Shown in pieces: positions 1 to 6,024 of a stretch of DNA of 13,419 nucleotides (positions are counted from its first letter, which is position 1; every line of letters begins with the position of its first letter). The stretch spans positions 1-13,419 of the forward strand of contig JAZSDU010000029.1 in NCBI GenBank assembly GCA_045531335.1, in the 5' to 3' direction. The notes beneath the pieces were generated by a model. That model was given only the letters and a program-made list of their open reading frames with translations. It was not told where the DNA came from and made no database searches. The position numbers and the translations under genes are program-made. The stretch is from CAG-452 sp045531335 (lineage in GTDB: Bacteria > Bacillota > Clostridia > TANB77 > CAG-508).

Positions 1-361
1 GACTAATTTTTAAATTAAGAATCAAAAAATTCTAAAATTAAATTTTTATTAATTCTAAAATTTTATTTCATATATTAATAATTTTTATAAAAATTATTAT
101 ATAGATTTTTTTGTAGAAGTGTAAGTTCAGTTTTGAAATTATAGTTATTGTTTAAAAAAGCTTTAATTCTTCAAAACTCCTCTCTCCTACTCTGCTCATT
201 TTTCTACTACAAATGAATCAATTCCTCTATTCAGTGCAGATAAATTATTAAATGTTAATAAAGATATACCTATTAAAAAAATCCAATAATAATTAAAATT
301 TTTATTGTTATATCATAAAATTATTTTTCAAACAATAAAACTTAAACAATTATAAAATTAA
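1..361. other. AT-rich stretch without a convincing gene
   Basis: Very AT-rich sequence downstream of the broken acetyltransferase gene. I see no ribosome site followed by a sustained reading frame on either strand. The minus strand at about 196-312 has a 38-codon open stretch with a hydrophobic run and no start codon. It ends in TGA, and that TGA overlaps an ATG opening a 15-codon frame (152-199) containing SFEEL. This could be the worn remains of a small gene, but composition alone could also produce it. No terminator hairpin with a clear T-run is evident for the gene at 362. Confidence 0.4.
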
Positions 362-872
362 TTATCTATCCCATCCGTTATCGTCTTTTTTTATACTATT
401 AGTTTTCGGTAAAGCTTTACTAATTATATATTTATTATCAGTTATTCTTTTACATGCTGAATATCCTAACTTATAATAAAATGAAGATAAATGACTAAGT
501 ATTTCAACTTTTATTTCTTTACAACCTATAGATTTCGAATAATTTTCAGCTTCATTTATTAATCTTTTAGCTATACCTCTGTTTCTATGGACTTCTTCTA
601 CATATAACCCTTGAATAAACGAACTCATAACAGTTCTGTCCAACTGTAGCATTATATAAGCAACTATTTCTTTTTCAGTGCCATCAGCATTTAACAAATA
701 AGCAACATAAGCATTAAATTTATTGTCTTCAGTAAATAATCCATCATAAACCCAATCTGGATATCCGATATCCCATACCAACATTAGAGCCATGATTATT
801 TAAAAGTTTCATATATAAATCATTTATCTGTTCTTTATCCTCTTGTTTTATTCGTCTATACATAATATTCAT
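362..872 (-). pseudogene. GNAT acetyltransferase module of a broken HAD-GNAT fusion gene
   Basis: The longer open part (362-793, 143 codons) carries the acetyl-CoA-binding motif A of the GNAT fold, seen as LYVEEVHRNRGIAKRL, where RxxGxA contacts the CoA pyrophosphate. It is followed by a typical C-terminal FYYKLGY segment. The first strand and helix of the domain (MNIMYRRIKQEDKEQINDLY) are in a different frame, that of the upstream HAD module. The frames separate at a perfect 7-bp tandem duplication, GATATCC twice, at 760-773. Removing one unit joins ...GMGY directly to PDWVYDG and gives a continuous GNAT domain of 167 residues. The ATG at 793 has no good ribosome site, so it is probably not a genuine start. 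Substrate unknown. The domain call is firm; that it is broken is clear from the sequence, whether in the cell or in the assembly. Confidence 0.8.
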
Positions 873-1562
873 ATCAATCTTTTTGTTTTGAAATTCTGAT
901 GTTAAAATAGCATCACAAGAAGTTAAAGTAGAAGCATTATATCTGTGCTTAATACCAACTACTGAAATTCCTACTTTCTTTGCTTCTTGAATATAGCGTG
1001 GTGAATCTTCAAATAAAATTACTTCATCTGGTGTTATTGGCTCTATTCCTATGTACTTAGCAACATTTCTATAAATTTCAGGTTTTTTATATACTCCATC
1101 ATGACAAAAAAATCTATTTTGAGCTGAAAAATATTCATCTAAATTCCAAAATGATAGTAAATTGTTGACTACAGTCGGAATTTGTGATGTTACAATCATA
1201 AAACTACAAGAATCCTTATATTTTTTTAGGAACTCTATAATAAAAGGAAATGGTTTTAAATTCTTTTTTTGAACTAATTTAAGGAATTTATTTATTCTAT
1301 CTTTAAAAAATTTTTCTTCATCAAAATGTATATTAAAATCTTCATGAATCATTTTATATATTTAAACTTCAGAATGACCTATATACTTTTGGATATGTTC
1401 TTTTTGTAAAGTTACTCCATAATGCTCTAATAATTCATTATATGCTTCCCAATGAAGCGACTCAGTATCTGCTATTGTTCCATCAAGATCAAAAATTGCA
1501 ACTTTCTTATTGCTAAATAAATTTTCTATTTCTGAAATATTATTATACATTAAATCATTCAT
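873..1562 (-). pseudogene. HAD-superfamily hydrolase module (beta-phosphoglucomutase-like), nonsense-interrupted
   Basis: N-terminal half of the fusion. The start ATG at 1560-1562 has an AGGAAGA ribosome site 8 bases upstream. Motif I (FDLDGT, Asp25/Asp27) is in the first 66 codons. Motif II (MIVTS), motif III (YKKPE) and motif IV (ILFEDSP, Glu185/Asp186) are further down in exactly the same frame. A TAA at 1362-1364 interrupts the gene between HSEV and IYKMIHEDF, so the catalytic aspartates are cut off from the rest. Counting the TAA as one residue and repairing the 7-bp duplication downstream, the HAD part would be residues 1-230 and the GNAT part 231-397 of one 397-residue protein. HAD enzymes of this type act on small phosphorylated metabolites or phosphosugars; the actual substrate cannot be told. 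No stop separates the HAD frame from the GNAT start, which is why I infer a fusion and not two genes. Confidence 0.8.
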
Positions 1563-1652
1563 AAATTTTTCTTCCTATACTATTTTTTATTAATTTCCTA
1601 AGATTAACACCTTTAGTTATATCATATCATTAATATATCATATAAATAAAAC

Positions 1653-1680
1653 AAATGGCAAGGATAATCCCTTACCATTT
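1653..1680 (-). terminator. Terminator of the P-loop kinase-like gene
   Basis: Inverted repeat AAATGGCAAGG / CCTTACCATTT with one G-U pair, starting 5 bases after the stop codon at 1686. On the minus strand it is followed by TGTTTTATTT, as expected for a Rho-independent terminator. Confidence 0.7.
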
Positions 1681-1685
1681 AATTT

Positions 1686-2414
1686 TTACACAAACATGTC
1701 ACTTACGCTGATGTCTGCAATGAACGATGCATCCATTCCTATACCAAGTACAATCCCATCATTTTTAAGCAATCTTTTAGAATAGTCATACTCAGAAAAG
1801 ATTCTTTGTCTCATTTCTCCATATTCTCCCATTTGGGATTCTCTTTTTTCGAGCATCATTTTTAAGTCTTTGAAACCTTTTGAACAACAATAAATACTTA
1901 TTACTTGCTCAAAATACTTACCAAGTGTTTTTGAAATAATTGACCTGTAAATCACTTCTAAATATGAACCTACTAAAATTACAGTATTATTACTTTTCTT
2001 TCTTATTATTTTTTCTAAGTTTTCCAATACATATACATCAGTAAGTTGATCTGCTTTTAACATAAATAATTGTTTCTCATAGCAATTTTTGTTTTTTAGT
2101 TGTTCATCCATCCATTCTTTGCAAATGATGTCTATATCAACTACTTCAGCCCCAATGTTACGCGCTAATCTTCCAGCAAAAGTTGATTTACCATTTATAC
2201 TAGCTCCATCGATTAAAATTAAAGTTCTTGGTTTTAATGATTCTAAAATCTTTTCCCGAGCACCTTTATCATATCTAAGATCGATAGTTTTAGTGATTTT
2301 TAAACTCCGCAAATATAATTCCGTTTCCGGAATATATCGATTAACTGCATTATTAGTAAAAAACTGCCATGCCGTGGAATAATCCCATTTGTTCATTTGT
2401 TTAATAGTATACAT
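1686..2414 (-). CDS. P-loop kinase-like protein of unknown substrate
   Basis: 242 residues. A Walker A motif, GASINGKST (residues 70-78), follows a hydrophobic strand (TLILID), as in small nucleotide and metabolite kinases. An acidic DID at 93-95 and a second hydrophobic strand ending in GS (NTVILVGS, 143-150) fit the rest of that fold. I do not recognise the family: the first 60 residues lack a known motif, and the C-terminal part (KRESQMGEYGEMRQR) has the charged look of a lid. The start has GAGGAGG 10 bases upstream. The gene has its own promoter and two hairpins in its leader, so it is expressed separately from guaA. It sits between housekeeping guaA and the broken HAD-GNAT gene and may be part of the same accessory segment. 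Kinase-like is an inference from the P-loop; an ATPase or phosphotransferase of other type is possible. Confidence 0.6.
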   Translation of the reverse strand: MYTIKQMNKWDYSTAWQFFTNNAVNRYIPETELYLRSLKITKTIDLRYDKGAREKILESLKPRTLILIDGASINGKSTFAGRLARNIGAEVVDIDIICKEWMDEQLKNKNCYEKQLFMLKADQLTDVYVLENLEKIIRKKSNNTVILVGSYLEVIYRSIISKTLGKYFEQVISIYCCSKGFKDLKMMLEKRESQMGEYGEMRQRIFSEYDYSKRLLKNDGIVLGIGMDASFIADISVSDMFV

Positions 2415-2442
2415 GCTTGCTTATCCTCCTCAAATTATTTTA

Positions 2443-2489
2443 GAGGTTTGAAACCTCCGAGTTATATTTTTCCTTTTTGGTTTCAAAAA
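2443..2489 (-). promoter_or_regulatory. Two hairpins in the leader of the kinase-like gene
   Basis: Between the predicted transcript start and the ribosome site lie two inverted repeats. One is GAGGTTT-G-AAACCTC at 2443-2457. The other is TTTTTG-GTTT-CAAAAA at 2474-2489. The first contains a GGAGG copy resembling the true ribosome site (GAGGAGG at 2425-2431), and its CCTC half could pair with either. They could be an operator for a DNA-binding dimer or a weak translational control element; no known riboswitch class is recognised. Confidence 0.4.
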
Positions 2490-2505
2490 ACTTTCTATAA
2501 CATTT

Positions 2506-2534
2506 ATTATATCATGCATTATGTAAAATTGCAA
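2506..2534 (-). promoter_or_regulatory. Sigma-A promoter of the kinase-like gene
   Basis: On the minus strand, TTGCAA (2529-2534), a 17-base spacer and TATAAT (2506-2511), with an extended -10 (TGATATAAT). It lies just past the guaA terminator and gives a leader of roughly 85 nucleotides. Confidence 0.75.
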
Positions 2535-2539
2535 AATTA

Positions 2540-2561
2540 AAGAGCTAATTTCTTAGCTCTT
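2540..2561 (-). terminator. guaA terminator
   Basis: Perfect 9-bp stem, AAGAGCTAA and TTAGCTCTT around a GAAA tetraloop (minus strand), 10 bases past the guaA stop and followed by TTAATTTT. Strong Rho-independent terminator. Confidence 0.85.
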
Positions 2562-2571
2562 CAAAGTTTAT

Positions 2572-3552
2572 TTATTCCCATTCAATTGTTCCTGTTGGCT
2601 TTGGAGTTAAATCATAAAGTACTCTATTTACATTTGGAACTTCTGATATTATACGTTTTGTTATATGTTCTAATAATTCATATGGTATTTGTTCAATTGT
2701 TGCTGTCATAGCATCAACTGTATTAACTGCACGAATAATTACAGGGTATTCAAATGTTCTTTTGTCATCTTTAACACCAACTGATTTAAAATCTGGTATA
2801 GCTGTAAAGTATTGCCATACTTTTCCTTCAAGACCGTTTTTTGCAAATTCTTCTCTTAAGATAGCATCTGATTCGCGTACAGCTTCAAGTCTATCTTTTG
2901 TAATTGCTCCTAAACATCTTACTCCTAATCCTGGTCCTGGAAATGGTTGACGATATACCATAGTATCTGGTAAACCTAAAGTATTTCCTACAACTCTTAC
3001 TTCATCTTTATAAAGGAATTTTAATGGCTCTACAAGTTCAAATTGTAAGTCTTCTGGTAATCCTCCTACATTATGATGAGCTTTTACACCGTGACTTTCT
3101 ATTATATCTGGATAAATTGTACCTTGTGCTAAAAACTCTATTCCTTCTTGTTTACGAGCTTCTTCTTCGAATACTCTTATAAATTCAGCACCTATAATTT
3201 TACGTTTTTGCTCAGAATCTGCAATTCCTGCTAGTTTATCTAAGAAACGATCTATTGCATCAACATAAACTAAATTTGCATCCATTTGATTTCTAAATAC
3301 TTCAACAACTTCTTCTGGTTCTCCTTTTCTTAGTAATCCATGATTAACATGTACACATATTAGTTGTTTTCCAATAGCTTTTATTAATAGAGCTGCTAGA
3401 ACAGATGAATCAACTCCTCCTGAAAGTGCCAATAGTACTTTTTTATGTCCAACTTGTTCTTGAATTTTTTCTACTTGCTCTTTAATAAATTCTTCTGCTA
3501 ATTCTTTTGAATTTATTCTTTTCATTGTTTCTGGTCTCACATTATTATCCAT
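2572..3552 (-). CDS. guaA: GMP synthase, ATP-pyrophosphatase/synthetase subunit only (no glutaminase domain)
   Basis: 326 residues that catalyse the amination of XMP to GMP through an adenylyl-XMP intermediate. The PP-loop SGGVDSS (residues 44-50) binds ATP. The XMP site (QPFPGPGLGVRCLG) and the dimerisation end, closing in KPTGTIEWE, are the standard ones. Usual bacterial GuaA is about 510-525 residues with an N-terminal class I glutamine amidotransferase domain of about 190 residues; here it is missing. The start is sound: GGAGGG 6 bases before ATG, and a promoter in the gap upstream. No amidotransferase remnant is visible between this gene and the divergent recombinase. The layout equals the archaeal two-subunit enzyme, so either the amidotransferase is encoded elsewhere or free ammonia is used. 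With guaB in the same window it completes IMP to GMP conversion. Confidence 0.95.
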   Translation of the reverse strand: MDNNVRPETMKRINSKELAEEFIKEQVEKIQEQVGHKKVLLALSGGVDSSVLAALLIKAIGKQLICVHVNHGLLRKGEPEEVVEVFRNQMDANLVYVDAIDRFLDKLAGIADSEQKRKIIGAEFIRVFEEEARKQEGIEFLAQGTIYPDIIESHGVKAHHNVGGLPEDLQFELVEPLKFLYKDEVRVVGNTLGLPDTMVYRQPFPGPGLGVRCLGAITKDRLEAVRESDAILREEFAKNGLEGKVWQYFTAIPDFKSVGVKDDKRTFEYPVIIRAVNTVDAMTATIEQIPYELLEHITKRIISEVPNVNRVLYDLTPKPTGTIEWE

Positions 3553-3593
3553 CTTTTTCCCTCCAATTTTATTGTTTTTAAATTAATAATAAA

Positions 3594-3622
3594 ATTGTAT
3601 TACAAAAATCGCTAAAAATCAA
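3594..3622 (-). promoter_or_regulatory. Probable guaA promoter
   Basis: On the minus strand TTGATT (3617-3622), 17-base spacer, TACAAT (3594-3599). The -10 overlaps a short palindrome, TTGTATTACAA at 3595-3605, which could be an operator. I looked for a purine riboswitch in the leader and saw none. Confidence 0.55.
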
Positions 3623-3706
3623 TAATTGCTAAAATATTTTATTTATTTTTTTATAATTTTTATCAAAATACTTTAGAAAAATACTTAAATAGACCTGTTT
3701 ATCTAC

Positions 3707-3735
3707 TTGCTTTAATTAAAAAAATGCCTTAAAAT
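3707..3735 (+). promoter_or_regulatory. Probable promoter of the XerC-type recombinase gene
   Basis: TTGCTT (3707-3712), 17-base spacer, TAAAAT (3730-3735), 32 bases before the start codon. Confidence 0.5.
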
Positions 3736-3767
3736 TAAAATGTAAGCTTTAAAAATGGAGGTTATTT

Positions 3768-4745
3768 ATGATTAATAGAGATTTAAATCCAGACTTCATT
3801 AATTCATTTCTAGACTATAGTATTACTATATTAAACAAATCACCAAATAGTATTAAAGAATATAATTATGATCTTATGAACTTTTTCAAATATATTAAAA
3901 TACAATTTAAACTAACAGATGAAAAAGACTATTCTAAAATTGATATTAGTGATTTGGATATTAATGATGTAAAGAAAATAACATTAGAAGATATTCATAA
4001 ATATATTTCATACATGGCAACAGAACTTAGAAGTAAACCTGCAACTCGTGCAAGAAAAGTTTCTACTTTAAGAATATTCTTCAAATATTTATCTCAAAAA
4101 GCAAAACTAATAGATGTAAATCCTGCACAAAATTTAGAAACTCCTAAACTTGGAAAAAGAATGCCAAAATATCTATCATTAGATGAAAGTAAAAAACTTT
4201 TAGAAGTTGCCCAAAGTGATGATAATAGAAACTCTGAAAGAGATTATGCAATAATTACTCTGTTTTTAAATTGTGGAATGCGTTTATCTGAGCTTGTTAA
4301 TATAAATATAAAAGATATAACATTTAGTGAATGTAAGCTTAATGTTATTGGTAAAGGAAATAAAGAACGTACTATTTATTTAAACAATGCTTGTGTTTCT
4401 GCTATAAATGAATACTTGTTAGCTAGACCTAAAGAAAGAATAAAATATGATTCTAAGGATGCATTATTTCTTAGTGAGAGACGTGAAAGAATTAGTAATA
4501 GAACCGTTCAGCTAATAGTAAAAAAAGAGCTTCTAAAAGCTGGATTAGATATAAATAAGTATTCCGTACATAAATTAAGGCATACTGCTGCAACACTGAT
4601 GTATCAATATGGAAATGTTGACATTCGTGCACTTCAAGAACTTCTAGGTCACGAAAGTATATCTACAACTGAAATCTATACTCATGTAGATAATAGTCAG
4701 ATAAGAAATGCAGTTGAAAATAATCCTTTAGCAAATATAAAGTAA
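3768..4745 (+). CDS. xerC: Tyrosine recombinase, XerC type
   Basis: 325 residues. N-terminal SAM-like DNA-binding domain (about 10-115), then the catalytic domain with the full active site: Arg172 (NCGMRLSE), Lys196 (IGKGNKER), His268 and Arg271 (HKLRH), His295 (LGHESISTT) and nucleophile Tyr304 (EIYTHV). Start codon has GGAGG 6 bases upstream and a promoter. The YTHV ending and the presence of a clear XerD elsewhere in the window suggest this is the XerC partner, which would form a heterotetramer at dif to resolve chromosome dimers. It is somewhat longer than usual XerC because of an acidic insertion around 50-70. No attC sites, cassettes or phage genes lie beside it, so I do not read it as an integron or phage integrase. 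The symbol is by similarity; another Xer-family housekeeping recombinase is possible. Confidence 0.85.
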   Translation: MINRDLNPDFINSFLDYSITILNKSPNSIKEYNYDLMNFFKYIKIQFKLTDEKDYSKIDISDLDINDVKKITLEDIHKYISYMATELRSKPATRARKVSTLRIFFKYLSQKAKLIDVNPAQNLETPKLGKRMPKYLSLDESKKLLEVAQSDDNRNSERDYAIITLFLNCGMRLSELVNINIKDITFSECKLNVIGKGNKERTIYLNNACVSAINEYLLARPKERIKYDSKDALFLSERRERISNRTVQLIVKKELLKAGLDINKYSVHKLRHTAATLMYQYGNVDIRALQELLGHESISTTEIYTHVDNSQIRNAVENNPLANIK

Positions 4746-4782
4746 AAAAAGAAAAAGCTATTTAAAATAGCTTTTTCTTTTT
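4744..4782. terminator. Bidirectional terminator shared by xerC and the zinc-ribbon gene
   Basis: Nearly perfect inverted repeat centred on GCTATTTAAAATAGC, flanked by AAAAAAAGAAAAA on the left and TTTTTCTTTTTTT on the right. This gives a T-run in both directions. It separates the convergent stops at 4745 and 4783. Confidence 0.9.
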
Positions 4783-4914
4783 TTACCTAAAATCTTCAGG
4801 GTATCCCCAAATATTGCAATTGCGACATTTGAAGATTATTCTTATCCGTCTTTTGGAATAGCTCCATGTTATGGCAAAAGCCATTTTTTTAGAACAATAC
4901 GGACATTTTTTCAT
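4783..4914 (-). CDS. Small zinc-ribbon protein, 43 residues
   Basis: A short gene that is easily missed. The protein starts MKKCPYC and has a second knuckle CRNC (Cys30, Cys33) after a 22-residue basic, aromatic linker (WSYSKRRIRIIFKC). Two CxxC pairs at this spacing form a zinc ribbon. Support is strong for its size: AGGAGGGG at the right distance from ATG, a promoter with extended -10 and 17-base spacer upstream, and a terminator directly at the stop. The net positive charge suggests nucleic acid or ribosome contact, but the target is unknown. It lies downstream of the yneA-like gene with its own promoter, so it need not be part of the SOS response. I cannot assign it to a named family. Confidence 0.8.
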   Translation of the reverse strand: MKKCPYCSKKMAFAITWSYSKRRIRIIFKCRNCNIWGYPEDFR

Positions 4915-4945
4915 TTTTAACCCCTCCTAAAAATTTTACTTATTA

Positions 4946-4974
4946 ATTATATCATATTTATGTAAATAAATCAA
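4946..4974 (-). promoter_or_regulatory. Promoter of the zinc-ribbon gene
   Basis: On the minus strand TTGATT (4969-4974), 17-base spacer, TATAAT (4946-4951) with extended -10 TGATATAAT. The leader is about 25 nucleotides. Confidence 0.7.
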
Positions 4975-4992
4975 ATTTATAATAATTAAACC

Positions 4993-5289
4993 TTATCCTA
5001 TAGGTATTAATAACTCCTGGTTTATATTTATATTGCTATTATTTAAATTATTTATTTTCATTAAATCATTTACTATATATCTAACATCTTTATTCTTATA
5101 ATGCTGATTACTTGTTTGATTTGATTTAGCAATATTCCATAAAGTGTCACCTTCAGATACATATATTGTTTTATATTCAATTTCTTTATGAGAAAATGTA
5201 GATTTACTTATAAATAAAGTTAAACTTAATATAATTCCTAATATAATTAAAATACTTCTTACAAATTTTTTAACGTTTTTTATTCTCAT
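4993..5289 (-). CDS. yneA: YneA-like SOS cell-division suppressor (membrane anchor plus LysM)
   Basis: 98 residues: a basic N-terminus, one membrane segment (about 11-28) and an extracytoplasmic LysM domain (about 40-97; YVSEGDTLWNIAKSN ... LLIPIG). This is the size and layout of Bacillus YneA, which is made during the SOS response, anchored in the membrane, and delays septation while DNA is repaired. The promoter is a perfect TTGACA-17-TATAAT whose spacer is filled by a LexA box, the direct evidence for SOS control. GGGGGAG precedes ATG by 6 bases. lexA itself, often next to yneA, is not in the window. A LysM-only wall protein of other role is possible, but the LexA site makes the division-inhibitor reading likely. 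Confidence 0.8.
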   Translation of the reverse strand: MRIKNVKKFVRSILIILGIILSLTLFISKSTFSHKEIEYKTIYVSEGDTLWNIAKSNQTSNQHYKNKDVRYIVNDLMKINNLNNSNININQELLIPIG

Positions 5290-5328
5290 ATTAACTCCCC
5301 CTCTTATACATTTTTATTTATATTGATA

Positions 5329-5342
5329 CGAACATTTATTTG
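5329..5342 (-). promoter_or_regulatory. Possible second, weaker LexA site in the yneA leader
   Basis: CGAACATTTATTTG has one perfect CGAAC half and a degenerate other half. It lies 35 bases from the main box, about three helical turns, just downstream of the transcript start. Confidence 0.4.
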
Positions 5343-5355
5343 TTTTGTTGTTTTT

Positions 5356-5384
5356 ATTATAACCGAACGTTTGTTTCTTGTCAA
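5356..5384 (-). promoter_or_regulatory. LexA-regulated consensus promoter of yneA
   Basis: On the minus strand TTGACA (5379-5384), 17-base spacer, TATAAT (5356-5361): both hexamers are perfect. The spacer contains CGAACGTTTGTTTC (plus strand, 5364-5377), one mismatch from the Gram-positive LexA consensus CGAAC-N4-GTTCG. A repressor bound here would cover the spacer between -35 and -10. Confidence 0.85.
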
Positions 5385-5418
5385 CAACTTTTTTAAATTT
5401 TTTAATAAAATAATAAAA

Positions 5419-5440
5419 ACCTCAGTATTTCTACTAAGGT
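5419..5440. terminator. Terminator of the lipoprotein gene
   Basis: 9-bp stem ACCTTAGTA / TACTGAGGT with one G-U pair and a GAAA loop on the minus strand, then TTTTATTATTTT. The plus strand has a T-run too, so it may work both ways. It isolates the SOS promoter from the upstream gene. Confidence 0.85.
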
Positions 5441-5468
5441 CTTTTTTTGTCGATTTTAATTAATTGGA

Positions 5469-5903
5469 TTAAGAATTTTTGACTTTGGATTTTTTACAAT
5501 ATTTTAATATAAGAATTGTTACAGGAATTGCTATTGCACATCCTATCAAAAATGTACAAATAGAAAAAATATTGCTCAATTCACTATATGAATATCGAAC
5601 TTCTCCATAAGAAGCTTCAATTATTACGGCATCTTTATTCTCATATTCTACTGTAAAATCCTCAATCGATAAATTTCTTATTCTGTCGCCTTTAAGGTTA
5701 AATGTTTTCAAAATAGTGTCTGTATTTTCACCATCTTTAATTTTAATGGTTAAATCCAAAGCACATTCTTGGTCTGTATAAATAGTTACAAATTTTTCTG
5801 TGTAACTAAGACCAACATTAACATTGTCCTTTGTGCATCCTGTCAAGGTTATCATCAAGAGCATTATCGCTACCATAACCTTGATAAACCGACTTTTTTT
5901 CAT
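5469..5903 (-). CDS. Small lipoprotein with a C-terminal membrane segment, function unknown
   Basis: 144 residues. A basic, hydrophobic signal peptide ends in the lipobox LTGC (Cys23), so it should be lipid-modified and held on the outer face of the membrane. Residues 24-110 look like a small beta-rich extracellular domain (YTEKFVTIYTDQECALDLTI). Residues about 112-134 form a second membrane segment followed by a basic tail (KYCKKSKVKNS), which would be cytoplasmic. A lipid anchor plus a C-terminal membrane span is an uncommon combination. GGGGGAA lies before the ATG. The gene has its own promoter and terminator and so stands alone. I do not recognise a family. Confidence 0.7.
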   Translation of the reverse strand: MKKSRFIKVMVAIMLLMITLTGCTKDNVNVGLSYTEKFVTIYTDQECALDLTIKIKDGENTDTILKTFNLKGDRIRNLSIEDFTVEYENKDAVIIEASYGEVRYSYSELSNIFSICTFLIGCAIAIPVTILILKYCKKSKVKNS

Positions 5904-5950
5904 GGTAATTCCCCCATAAAATTTTATTTAGCATAAAAGCCATGGCAAAT

Positions 5951-5978
5951 ATTATATCACTTTTTAGTTAAAATTCAA
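5951..5978 (-). promoter_or_regulatory. Promoter of the lipoprotein gene
   Basis: On the minus strand TTGAAT (5973-5978), 16-base spacer, TATAAT (5951-5956) with extended -10 TGATATAAT. Confidence 0.65.
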
Positions 5979-5990
5979 TATGAGAATAAT

Positions 5991-6016
5991 AAAAAAACCG
6001 CTTTTGCGGTTTTTTT
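5991..6016. terminator. guaB terminator
   Basis: AAAAAAACCGC-TTTT-GCGGTTTTTT, a strong hairpin with A/T flanks giving a T-run on either strand, 8 bases past the guaB stop at 6025. Confidence 0.9.
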
Positions 6017-6024
6017 ATATAAGT

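Noticed and set aside
1362..1364. TAA as a recoded sense codon.
   Set aside because: TAA is the normal stop of guaA, xerC and other intact genes here, and no intact gene contains an internal TAA.
2490..2529. dif-like sequence: ACTTTCTATAA (2490-2500) and TTATGTAAAAT (2519-2529) resemble the two arms of the Firmicute dif site, with two Xer genes in the window.
   Set aside because: The arms are 18 bases apart, not 6, and the stretch is fully explained by the TTGCAA-17-TATAAT promoter of the kinase-like gene.
2762..2950. Plus-strand open frames lying antisense within guaA, guaB, the PHP gene and tmcAL.
   Set aside because: They lack ribosome sites, have no recognisable motifs and are shadows of strong genes on the other strand.
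3553..3700. Purine riboswitch or T-box upstream of guaA (also looked for before guaB).
   Set aside because: None of the conserved junction or loop sequences was found; the leaders are short and AT-rich.
3768..4745. Phage or integron integrase.
   Set aside because: No attachment sites, cassettes or phage genes nearby; active-site pattern and context fit a housekeeping Xer protein.
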